Below are positions 13,301-24,469 of a stretch of 64,000 nucleotides of DNA, piece after piece (position 1 is the stretch's first letter; each line of letters starts with the position of its first letter). Made by a program: the position numbers and the translations under genes. The notes beneath the pieces are model-generated. The model made no database searches, had not been told where the DNA came from, and saw only the letters and a program-made list of their open reading frames with translations. Source of the stretch: Lycocorax pyrrhopterus obiensis (lineage: Eukaryota; Chordata; Aves; Passeriformes; Paradisaeidae); the NCBI GenBank assembly GCA_014706295.1, contig JACSVZ010000004.1:62001-126000 (forward strand), written 5' to 3'.

Positions 13301-16300
13301 TGTGTAAATAACCTGCCTAAGACACAGCACTGCTTCTCGCAGACGTGGCGGGTACTTCAGACGAAACAGACCCTTTCATCGGCGGCTGTTACAAAGACAC
13401 AAGTCAAAGCGGTTACAGGTGAGGCAGCCAGACCCAATTACATGCCTGGTCATTCCAGGATCTCCAGCTCTTCCTTCAAGGAAAGTACAGTGGGAGGAGG
13501 GTCAGCTGAAGTGTCCCATGGGATGAGGTAGGAGGAAGAAGCATCCTGTCACCAGGGCAGGCTGAGCTGGGGGGGACACTGCAGCTCCCTAGCTGATGCG
13601 GAGTAGAAAAGCAGCACAGGTATTTCCCTCTCTCAAAGCACGGGCTTCTGACCAGCCCTGCCCACAAGTGCTTTGCCCTCTAAGGGAAGCTGCCCGCCCC
13701 CTCATTATTATTATTCCAAGCATTACTGAAAATTTTACTCCAGGAACTGCTTCAGAGGGAGGACTGGCTCTCATCACCACGGCTGTCAGTGGCTGAGCAG
13801 GCACAGGCACAGGTTCCTCCAGCTAGGAGAGTGACAATCATCTCCCACTTCCCTATGCTAGAAGAGATTAACTAACGCCAGCGCAGTAATTTCAGATCTG
13901 TACTGCTGTAAAAAAGCAGACTTTGACTCTTTATGTAGTAACAAATAAAATTCCCAGAGTGTTTGTTTCTGCACAGATTCCTACATGTACCAGATGACTT
14001 CTAAAGGAACTGCTGTGGTGCACGCACCTTTACAGCAAACACACATTCAGTGGCGCAGGTAATATAAAGTATAAAAGCTCTCTTTTCTTCTTCCTTCGCT
14101 CCCTAATCCAATGCTCATGTCAAACGAGGGGTATAAAGTACTCTCAAAATTAAGCCAAAAATTAATAAATCATTGGGATTGGAACCCACAGGGGTGCTCT
14201 ACTCCTATGTCCAAGCACACCCTGAAGTGTTAAAGTTAGTACAAAGAGAGGATATTTTTATTGATAAACATTATATTGTCTTAGTGTAGATGTCTGACAC
14301 ATTATTAAATCAATTGACAAAACATTTAAAGTAATTCATTCTAATAAAACTTTTTGATATTCCATAGACAATAGTGCTGTGAATTTTGTTTATAATACAA
14401 CACATTAAAAACACAGAAATACAAGTTGCTAATTTCATAGGTTACCAGCAAACAGAGAAAAATGCATGCTTTCATTTCTGTTAGATTTGTAACTTACACA
14501 GGCAAGTGGAACAGCTATGCATAGAAGACTACTCTACAGTAAGTTGTAAAACATACAGAAAGGCTGACCTTATAACACTTGTACAAGTATGACAAAACCA
14601 TTGCAACTCATTTCAAAAGGTAACAAATGTTTTGTCTGTGGCTCCAACATTTTAACACTTTTAAGCTGACTTAATAAAAAGCTATTTTTGAGTAGAATTA
14701 TTTTACTAGAAACCACTGCTTATTTTGCGTTCTGGCTGGTTGTAAATGAACATACAATCTATGTACATTTGCACTCAGTTCCACCTACATTTTCTTCCTT
14801 ATGATTAGAAGCATCACAGAATTGCCCGGAGATAAGCGACCCAGACAGTGTCGTTTGATCCCCAATCAAACAAAAGGTGCTCCTATCAGACACTTTTATT
14901 GCTGTGCTTCCTGCAGCTTGGGTGCTGTGACTGTAACCACAAAGCAGAGAACTCACCACGCCCACGATTCAGACCGGCACGGTCTCAGCCGTCTGTTTTA
15001 GAACAAGCCACAGCAGGGATCGCATTCAGCAGCCTGAGACTTCAGCAACAGTACAAACCCAAATTTCCCATTATAGCTCCGTGACGTTATCAGATCTTGA
15101 ACAGCTGACTGCTGGGCCCTGAAATGATTTAAACACCCCCCCCGGACACAGTGCTGGCTCTGGGGCTGTCCCCACATGCCTTGGTGATGCCAGGCTGACC
15201 GTGGGTGCTGAACTCGGCTGCCTTTGGCTTGGCACCACGTACGCACGACAGTTTGGGCTTGGCTTGGAAAAAACGCGGGAAGGGGCTAAAACCTGTGCAG
15301 CACACTTGAGGATTAACAGGTCTGTCTGCTCACCCTTATGTTTTGTGGCATCCTGATTTACCTGTGCCTCAACTCCCATTGCCAGGCCTGTGCTGGAGTG
15401 CTCGGTGGGAGCGACCGTTCCGCTGCTTGTCACACACCTGTGCCTGGGACCAGTGGAAGCACCGCTCCTGCCCTCCCACATGTCCCACCGGCTGGCGCTC
15501 CAATGGATGCACCAGCAAGAGGAACACCCGAACCATCGCCAGACCTTGCCAGGAGGGTTCATGTTGCACAGGACTTTGACAGACAGCAAGAAACCAAACA
15601 AAACCCAAGTCCCCCAAACCTTTACAAACATCTTCCTAGTGTGGTTTCAGTCTGGAAAACAGATTTGATGCAAGGATGAAGGTAACATTCCGTTAGTAAT
15701 CTCACACACATTCTGCCTGCACAGTAGGGATTCTTAGCTTTACAAGGGGAGACAGTGAAGTCAATCACACTGTTCCTCAAGGGAACACTAACTAAAATTT
15801 ACCCCTAAATCTTCAATGCACTGCGAAGTTCACTGCACGCCAGTGAACTCTCAGGTACGCAGACTGCTACTGGCACACCTGTAAGAGTCGGAGACATTGG
15901 CTTAGGCATCTCTCTCCCTTCTCCCTGAGAAAGGGACAAAGTACTTCTCACCTTTCCTGATCAAAGACCAAGGGCTGCAAAGATCAAGTAGCATCCAGGC
16001 AAATCTTCATGTAAATGCGACCCCTGTGAAACTTGCCAGTATCGGAATTACACAACAGACAGCTTTTTGTGATGCCATACTATTCTCACTTGCATTTGCT
16101 CGCCACTGGTGCTGCATGATTACAGAATCACACTTTGTGTCCTTTGCTTCTGGCACCCATTAAAAAAAAAAATCCATCAGAACAAAGTTATTACACAAAC
16201 ATCTTGCTTTGGCTTCTTTCAAAACCCTGTTGTGGTTCAATCTATGTGTCTGCTCACTTTACGTAAGCGATTTCACAAAGCAGTTCTGTGATACAGAAAT

Positions 16301-18029
16301 GCACATTACGCTCAGAGGTCCTGACACAGCAGTGAGAAACACGAGAGAAAAAGGTTGTTTCTGAGAACCAAGGATGAACTCAGCTGAGCTCTATGCTTGA
16401 CAGAATATGGGAGCTCACTCTATGCAAAACTTGAACATTATACAAACCTTCATGACAGACTGAGGCTGTACTTTGTGCATTCAGCCTTTATCCTTCATTT
16501 TTTTCTTTCCCGATCTATAATTCCCCCATGTCTTTAGAGCTGGCAAAAGAAAGACTTCCAGTCCCCCCCAGTACATTGTCTGTAAAAGGACTCCGTTGCT
16601 GCTGTTGTGTTTTCCCCCAGTAGGCCCTATGGTATCCCCGCTGATAGCGATGATGTGATATATTCTTCTACACTGGAGATCTGCTGACCCCCTGAAACCA
16701 AACCAGTGTGGTGGAAACAGGGGAGTATTGTGAGCGGTGGGATGGCTTTTGCCGCAGGATTTCAAGGTGGGAGGTCCCTGCCTGCTGTAAATGGGAACAA
16801 CCCTGTCATTAAGCTGGGACAATCAATGCCGGCTTCCCCCAAGCATTTGCTGGCACATGACACCTGGTTTAGGGGGATCTTCACATTTAACCAGAGCCAA
16901 TCACTTACTGTTAAAAAGAACTGGGGAAAACAAGCCAAAGGAAGATTACTTCCTCAATGAAAAGGGGGAGCTAAAAAACCCTCTAAAAAGTAGTAATAAA
17001 AAAAAAATCTACTTGTGGGTAGCTTGTGAAATGTGAATTTTGATTATTGCAAACGGTACCTCGGGACAGTGGTATTACAAATATTAAAAGTGCAAGGAGT
17101 ATTTATTATTTATATATTTCTACTCTTACAGATCAGCTGCAGAAGCATCCTTGGATCTCTCAGCTTTTCTCAGCTTCTCTACTAAAAGAAGTTACAAGAA
17201 GCATTTGAGAAGGTCTCACCCCTTCTTGTGGCCACTTAAAAGGATAGAATTATGCTTTAAATAGCTTAGTCTGCTTGGCCCCTGATCCAGGGGAACTTGG
17301 TATTAGCTTTAGGAGGGGACCGAAATTAGGTTCCTAAATCTTCTGCCAGCATGGGGAAATGTTTTCTGGAACCAGGGGCTCAGCACTCTGTGTTTGATAA
17401 ATAAATAAATAAAATGCATAAATACTGCAGTGCAGAACTTTCTGAGCTCCTCAATGTCTCATGCGTGCTCTTCCCTCCTCCCCCCCCCCTCCAAGCTAAC
17501 TTTATATTCAGCAATAGAACTGGAATTTCAAATGACTAACAATAATTAGAAAGATTACTGAATGCACACAAATAAGCTGTTTAGGCTTTTGACCTGATAT
17601 ATTACAGATAGGCAACTGCCATGCACCACTCACAATACCTTGCTAAAACGAATAAAAACTTTGCTTGAGTTTATAAATAGGTACGTGTAAGACTGTCTTA
17701 AATACTCATACACTTATAGCATCTTAGCAGTTGCCATGATAAGAATTTATTCCTTTGCAGAAACAGCTGGCTACCACAGGGCATCAATTTAACAACAGTT
17801 AACACATATACTTTACTGGGTAAAGTGTATATATATGTATAAATATTGTATTTTGCTTGAATACAAATCTATGTTCGTACATTTAAAAAAAAATAACACT
17901 AAAAACCTGCCTATGAATTATACGAACTTATAACTGAGTCCCTCAGTAAAACTCCCATAGTATAATCTGGCTTCACAAAGTGTAAAAGGCCCAGGTCAGA
18001 TCTAGAATCCCTTAATTAGATCAATTATA

Positions 18030-18035
18030 TTTATT
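18030..18035 (-). terminator. First canonical AATAAA after SLC24A3
   Basis: AATAAA on the minus strand in an AT-rich block, about 6.3 kb past the SLC24A3 stop. Another lies at 17746-17751. Either could end a long 3' UTR isoform, or be chance matches in AT-rich DNA. Confidence 0.15.
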
Positions 18036-21000
18036 GTATAAAGCATGTCTTGGCACAGGGTGCAAAACTCCCTTGGAAGAGTCTCTGAAAACGCATCCCA
18101 TGGAAAGTGTCCCCACGTCCTGTGCAGCGGCTGATTGTCCCAGTGGCTTGGGGCACTTCCCGGGCAGGCAGCCTGCGCTGTTCGGAGTCAGGTGCTCGGA
18201 GGCTGGTATGCCAAGCAAGGACCTGCTCCCATTTTCTCCCATCAGCTTACTGGATCAGAGCCTGCACACTATTTCTGCTAGCCCAGACCATTAATTCTGT
18301 GTTACAGAAGGCAGGACGTGGCTCAGCCTCCAAAGCCAGAGGGATGCAGCTTATGAGAAAGTGGAAGCAAAATTCCGAATCCTGGCAACACAAGGGGCAA
18401 GATAAAATAAGGAAGCAAGCAGGTGGTGGCTGCTGGATGTACAGGGATGTCTGCTCTTGGGAAAGATTTCATGGAATGTCCCAACACTTACACAGGCTCT
18501 ACCCAAAGTCCTCCTGTGACACAGCATCCGCCACCCAACATCTGCCTCTACACACGTGAAGTGAACGGAGCCCTTGTTGCCTCCCCTGCTCCGGCATTTA
18601 TCAGCCAGAAGCAACACTGACCAGAGCTAAGGTAAGACTTGGTCCTCAGGGAAATACATGCTCCTGCTATGGAAAAGGAGCACTGGCAGCAGTAACCAGT
18701 AGCCAAGGGGCCTGTGCACCAGCAGCCCCCTCCTCTCATTACAGGAGACAAAACGTTCAGCAGCAGGCATTGCTCCGCTGGGAACCCAAGGTCTTGCTTT
18801 GCTTGTCAGGCGCGCCAATGGAAAAACCTCAGCGACAAATGCTCAACGCTGGAGCAGGTCTGTAATCAACTACAAACATCCCCACAGGGTCAGGCATACA
18901 GAGGTGTTTTTCCTCAGCTGGCAATAAAAACGTTATGTTGCATTGCTGCTGTAAAATTATCACGTTGACTTTTAGCACCGTTCAAATCCTACCTGGCAGA
19001 CGAGGATTACACTGACAAGATTTCTGTCAGGTTGTTCTGGTGTGGAGGGTTTCAAACTTGTTCTGCAAGTCTATTAGAAAAACAGAAACCTATCTAAAAA
19101 AATACCACAATAAAGTCAGTTTTGCTACATAAATACATTTAAAAATATGTTGCATTAAACAAACTGTGCTTTTTTTAGAAGCCTTCCTGAAATTAGATGC
19201 TTCTACCCAAACGGGGATAACTTGGTTGTGATGACAGACTGTTTCAGGCCAGCAAATACTTGATTTCATAGCCAATTTACATCCCCAGGGCACAATGAAA
19301 CAGACTGCCATTTCTTCCCCTACTGCTTTCCCAGGAATTAAGCGAACTTCTCCAAAAGGCAGGGATTTGTCCACACCAAGCTCGATTCTGCAGATTCGGC
19401 CAGACAAGTCCAAGCAGTTTGGGCAGAAGTAGATGCATTTTGGAACAGTGCTTCAGATTTGAGGCCAGTAAGTGCTAACAGAATATTCATGTAAATTCCC
19501 TTAAAGGTGCTTGGTCTTATTAATAGTCATTTATCTTTTCAGGTAAGAAAAAAAAAAAGGTCACTCACCCAAAAAAAACGCAGTGTCCCCATCCCTTCCA
19601 GGACTCACTGCTACAAACACACCACTGACCCTACAACACTCACTGGGGTTCTGTCCCTGGTTTCACAAAGGTCAGATTTCACTCAGGTCCCTGAATACTG
19701 AAAACTCTCTCCCTGAAACTAAGCCTTGCACTCCGCTTGGTACATCCATTCAGCACACTCAGACTCTGCGGCTCCTTAAATCTGAAGTGGCCGAGGTCTT
19801 TCAAATATTCAAACTTCCACTGCTTTCCTGAAAACCGTGGCTTTAAACTGTTTAACTTTCCTTAAAAACATGGCTTTAAAAGTTAAAGTTGTACCAACCT
19901 AAAAGGGACATTCTTACCCAGATTTAAGTCTCTTTTAGACAAACTTGCAGTGGCTGCTGATCGAGTGAAACTTTGTAAGTACAAGGCAGATTTGAATCCA
20001 GGTAAGCATGGTCCACTGAGATTGATTTTTAAAGCGTATTTTTAGACAAGTTTAAAAGCCCCAGTGGCGTAACTTTGAAACAGATAAACCTCACACTATT
20101 GCATCTCGGTGAATTTTAACTGAAAGGATCAGAGTTTCCAAAAAATCTTAATATAAGAAACATTTGTCAATCAGCAGAAAGCTATGGTTTTCTAAAAAGC
20201 TATTCAACAATACTCAATTTACATTTTAACTCACAAGTATCAATAGGGTTATTTGGAAAAGACATATAAAAATCCCTGTTCTGACAGCAGGGTATTAAGC
20301 GTTACCTTTAGGTTGCTCCACTTGCCTTGAATGTTGTTTTTTTCTAAACGAGACTGCCATTCTACCTGATTTGTTTTGTCAAGAAAAAATGCCAGTCCTG
20401 CACCTCGTTCTCCACGAGCACCACCATCACAAATCCAAAGCTAACCAACTGATTTCAGTGACACCGCTGAGGACAGAGAGCTGGAAACTAAGCATGCAAG
20501 TCACATCACAGCAAAACCAACAAATTATGTAAGTAAAAATCTCCCATGCACACATTTCAGATTGGTGTTCCTATCACAGAAAAAGTCTATCAAAAAGTGC
20601 AGCACATCAAAAACAAAAATGAAAAAAAAAAAGGGGGAAGGGGGGAAAAGCAAGTGAAAAATCGACCTTTGGTAGGGACAAAAGCAGTTTTCCTAGCATG
20701 TCTTAAAACCACCTGTTATCATACCCTATCCTATCATTCTGCCTTTGAACCACTGTCAAAAGAAGGCCATCCATGTCAAGCAGGTCTGAAGCCAGCCAAG
20801 GATCACATACTTAAGTCAAAGTCAGAACTGCAGTGAAGCCTCTCCATGGAGGAGAAAAGGCTCTTTAATCTCCCTTTGAAATACTTATTAAAGATCGTCT
20901 GAAATTGCTAGGAATGGAAACAAAAACAGTTGACTGGTCCAAAAACCAGAGCAGCCTCAGACGCGAAGGTGACCCTTGCTTTCGGAAGATTAAAACTGCG

Positions 21001-21774
21001 AATGAATCACAGTCACGCTAAAAAAACCCAACGCAACACTGCTTCACTGGTGGCTCCCTGCAGCCCCCAACCCCGAGCCTCAGAGCCCCTCAGCTCCCTC
21101 CTCTCTCCCCCCCTGGAGCAGCCACCCCCGGCCCCCAGCGGCTGTGCCAGCCCGGCTGGCTCCCAAGGCCCTGCCTCCCGGAGGTGGCTCGCAGCTCGGG
21201 CAGCTGCGGGCACAGCAGAGCCTCCCACGGGGACACTGCAGCCAGGCACTGGCTGTCCTCCAGAGTCCAACCTCGGGAGGAGAGAACCCCTGGGAGGGAG
21301 CGAGCCCCCGGGAGACCCAGTCCTCTGCAAGGCCCAGTAAAGCTCCGAGTCTGCGCTGCATCGGAACAGAACTGTCCACGCAACTTTTGGAGACGGTGTA
21401 CAGGAAGGATGCCGAAAATTGCCATTTTTTTTCTTTGGGGCCTTTTGCACAGGTTGTGACTGCGCTGCCACACGCGAGAGGCGCGCTCTCTCCAGCACCG
21501 CTACCACGAATGTGCACACTCAGTCAGTCTGCTCGGCTCCAAACCAGGCCTGGACCTGACGGTTTACCTGCAAATCATAAGCACACGTGGCAGGAAGCGT
21601 CGCTCTAGGACACGCTTATCAATTCATCTGTGGCACAGGTAGCGGCAGTTCCAGGTACCTTTTGCTTCTGCTTAGAACAAGCGACTTGCAGGACGTTCTG
21701 GCGACACACTCAAGTATCGAAGCAAGGTATTTCAGGTTTTACACACAACACAAAACTACACAATTACTACAGTA

Positions 21775-21780
21775 TTTAAT
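21775..21780 (-). terminator. Candidate poly(A) signal ATTAAA
   Basis: ATTAAA on the minus strand is the first common poly(A) signal variant met about 2.5 kb after the SLC24A3 stop. No clear GU-rich element was verified after it. It is one candidate among several. Confidence 0.25.
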
Positions 21781-23771
21781 GCACACCAGTAGGAAAAGTT
21801 CCTAAAAAACACTTGTGCAGTTTTTGTGCCATGGGATAGGTAATGGCTATTTCGCAGAAATAGATCCAACTGGCTCCATTGGAGCAGCAGTATAAATACT
21901 CAAAATAGAAGTAATAATAGGCCCTGATACGGAACTTCTCTCCTTTTTTTTCCTTCCCCTTATCAGCAAGGACACACTCTGCTTAGGAGCAACTGCATCT
22001 CGCTATGAGAGCGGAGCTGCGCGTTTGTGGGGCGGCTTTAGTGGCACGTGCCACACTGTTGCAAACATCACTTGACTTAAGGAAGTATTTTAGGCATTTT
22101 AGTGGTTGTTATTATTATTATTCATCTCATTAAGAACAACAGCAAAAGAAACAAAGACCCAACAACAGGAAGGTACAGTGGGGCTTCCTAACGCAAGAGG
22201 ATGTCCCGCGGGCACAGGTACGAGAAGGCTGCTCAAACCACAGCTGCAGAGCTCAACAAGCAGCAACACAATTGCTTTCCAGGATGAAAAATGGCAATGC
22301 AGGCATGTCATTGACTCTCTCTGCTGCCTGTCCCTGGACCCTTCCACCGGCACACGTTGTTCCCCCAGCGAGGCCCAACGGGACGTGGCTTTTTCCACGG
22401 GACTTCGCTGCCACGCGCAGTGCAAGAGCTGCCAGCGCCTCCACGTGTTTGGTGTAACAAACAAAGAAAACCAGGTGCTGAGCTGAATGGAAACCACAGG
22501 GTGTAAATATTTTCATTTACAACATTTTGCCCAAAGAAAATCAGACTGAAAAAACCACTTCCAAAAGTGCAAATGAAATAAAAATCGGCTTTTCTGTCTG
22601 TGAACAGAACGTGGCTCTCTTCTTTTTTCTTTTAAACTGGAGTTCTTTCTTTTCCTGCTATAGGGTTTAGTTTAGGGTTTGGTGCTTTGGGGTTTTTTTC
22701 CTTTCTTTCTGTTACGTAGGGTTCGCTGTACCTTTACTATTATTTGCCACTGTTTGTACCATAGACGAAAACATTCACCTAGCTGGTAGTCTCTTAATAC
22801 GTTTCATAGTAGAACATATACAAGAGGAAAAAAACATACCAAATGGATCAGAAGTGATCAGTGCTTAAAGTAAATACAAGAGCTGCAGTGGCAAGAACCC
22901 ACAGTATCAATACATACGAATGAAGCAGTGACGGTGTTTCTCGGGGGCGGAATCTGCCTGCATATTAATACAGAATTATACAAAATCTAGCAGGGATATT
23001 GGAACAATGAATAGCTAAACTTTCACAATAACTTAAGATCTGTGAGCGAGTCTGCATTGAAGATATTCCACATTTTAAAATGTGCCGTCTCTGTCTGTTG
23101 TCTTCCTCCCTCCCAAAGGAGGAGTGATGAATCCACGTGATCTGTTGTTATCAGGCAAGTTCAACTGCTTAAGACGACAAATATCTGGCCAGGTCCAGTG
23201 TATTCTTTAAAGAACGGCAAATTATGACTTCAGTAACTATGTCTGTGCAAAATATGCCTCTTTCCTCTTAAAGAAACCAGTGTCTGTAACTCATTTAGAA
23301 AAGTTTTGACATGTACTTACGTCCTTCTCAGAACGAGTAAGACATGAACTATTGAATCCCCCCAAAACAAAAAATCTGATGAAGCAGAGAAAGTTCTGAT
23401 CTTCTATTTCCACATGCAGACCATTAAAAACCAGGACACCTCCTCGGTAGCCCTCCTGGGCTGGCGGTCAAACTATTGCTTGGAAATAACAAACACCCTA
23501 ATAAATAAAACTCCAACATTCATAGTAAAATGGTAGCAGTGTTTTACCCTTTGAATCCACATTTAGCTTGCATTCTTCATCGCACCTGTACAAGGTTAAC
23601 TATATTTAGAGTAAAAAGTCATCAGTTTTTTCCTTGACAATCTTCTTTTATCCATTCTTATGCTGAGTACCTTGAATTGCATTTCCGTTTTACACTGCCC
23701 TGTGGCCTTTGGATTGTAACAGGAGACCCAGCACTCAGAAGGAGAAGATGCAAGAGAGGACATTGATCTCT

Positions 23772-23890
23772 GGCAAGTAAAAAAAAAAAAAGAACAAAAA
23801 CAACACCCCCCACCCCCAAACAAACAAAAAAACCTGCAAACCCAAAACTAAAAACCAACAAAAAAACCACCCCCCACAACCAAAAAAAAA
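23772..23890 (-). repeat. Low-complexity A/C-rich (sense U/G-rich) stretch
   Basis: On the plus strand this is A-runs broken by CCCCCC and CAAAC blocks, so the SLC24A3-sense RNA would be long U-runs with GGGGG clusters. Hydrophobic open frames rich in Phe, Gly and Trp on the minus strand come purely from this composition. It lies about 430-550 nt after the stop codon. Confidence 0.7.
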
Positions 23891-24319
23891 TTCCCACGAT
23901 TCTCCTTGAAAGTCAACCTCCATACGACGTACCCTCTTCCGCATTGTAGCAATAGTCTTAAGTCATAAATTAATTAGTCTTCCATCAAATAACTTAAAAA
24001 AAGAAGGAATTGTAGCAGACCAGTTTTGACTGGCTTAACGCCAGTTAGCAGCCAGTTCATCTTGAGTCCCAGTCACACTGTTCAAAAACTGAGCTAGGAA
24101 ATCACATGAATGTTGAAAAGAACTCTTCACATCGATGAAGGATTGTTCCAGGCTGTGGGGGCCAGGGAGAGGACAAACCTAGATGGGGGCCACAGGTCCT
24201 ATGAACAGTGAACAGGATATAGGTCACGACTTGGAGGTGCACTGCATCCAGGAGATGCCAGCCGTGGCTTGTATTGCACAGGTAAAAAGGAAGCTCCTCC
24301 CGACAGTCTGCCACCTGTG

Positions 24320-24469
24320 TTAGTGATCTCTGCACATCGGCAAGTTCACAAAAGTGAAAACATTGAATTCTGTCATGATGGAGAAACACAGGAAGATGCC
24401 GTAAAGGGAAAGGCACACACACCCTAGCTTCTTATCCAGTTTCCATTTGTTCATGTGGACACCAAAAAC
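24320..24469 (-). CDS. SLC24A3: SLC24A3 terminal coding exon with stop
   Basis: The coding part of the last exon is 150 nt: 49 codons and TAA at 24320-24322. It begins [20 protein letters not shown], continues through a hydrophobic helix ([11 protein letters not shown]) and ends [17 protein letters not shown]. The acceptor is GTGTTTATTGTAG. The FTFVNLPMC ending is typical of NCKX3 and NCKX4, and the last residues fit NCKX3. The exon continues as 3' UTR below 24320. Confidence 0.97.
   Translation of the reverse strand, partial: VFGVHMNKWKLDKKLGCVCLSLYGIFLCFSIMTEFNVFTFVNLPMCRDH

Larger units (their letters stand above)
6491..21749. other. Intergenic or long-3'UTR DNA, no gene recognised
   Basis: Searched on both strands for familiar protein motifs, tRNA-like sequence and transposon signatures without a supportable hit. 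It contains a C16 tract at 7314-7329, C-runs near 15136 and 17480, a TAAA-rich patch at 17397-17415, AT-rich blocks (about 14160-14770 and 17540-18040) and a GC-rich patch at 21040-21340. No CR1 fragment was noticed in this 15 kb. Open frames here are short and without family resemblance. Confidence 0.5.
21750..24319 (-). other. SLC24A3: Probable SLC24A3 3' UTR, end unresolved
   Basis: This interval directly follows the stop codon in the transcript direction. No canonical AATAAA occurs on the minus strand between the stop and 21750. The nearest near-canonical signal is ATTAAA at 21775-21780, giving a UTR of roughly 2.5 kb; GATAAA and AGTAAA variants lie near 23646 and 22733. The interval holds a U- and G-rich stretch (23772-23890, minus sense). 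Its assignment as UTR is inferred from position only, and the real transcript may stop earlier or run on to the AATAAA sites further down. Confidence 0.5.

Noticed and set aside
22660..22720. Telomere-like TAGGGTTTAG and TTTAGGGTTT
   Set aside because: Only two imperfect TTTAGGG-like units are present, too few for an interstitial telomeric array.
23596..23944. Hydrophobic Phe/Trp/Gly frames resembling membrane proteins
   Set aside because: They arise from U- and G-runs of a low-complexity stretch in the presumed 3' UTR.
24102..24319. Continuation of the last-exon region in another minus-strand frame
   Set aside because: The true NCKX3 frame ends at the TAA at 24320. The alternative frame has no resemblance to the family C-terminus.
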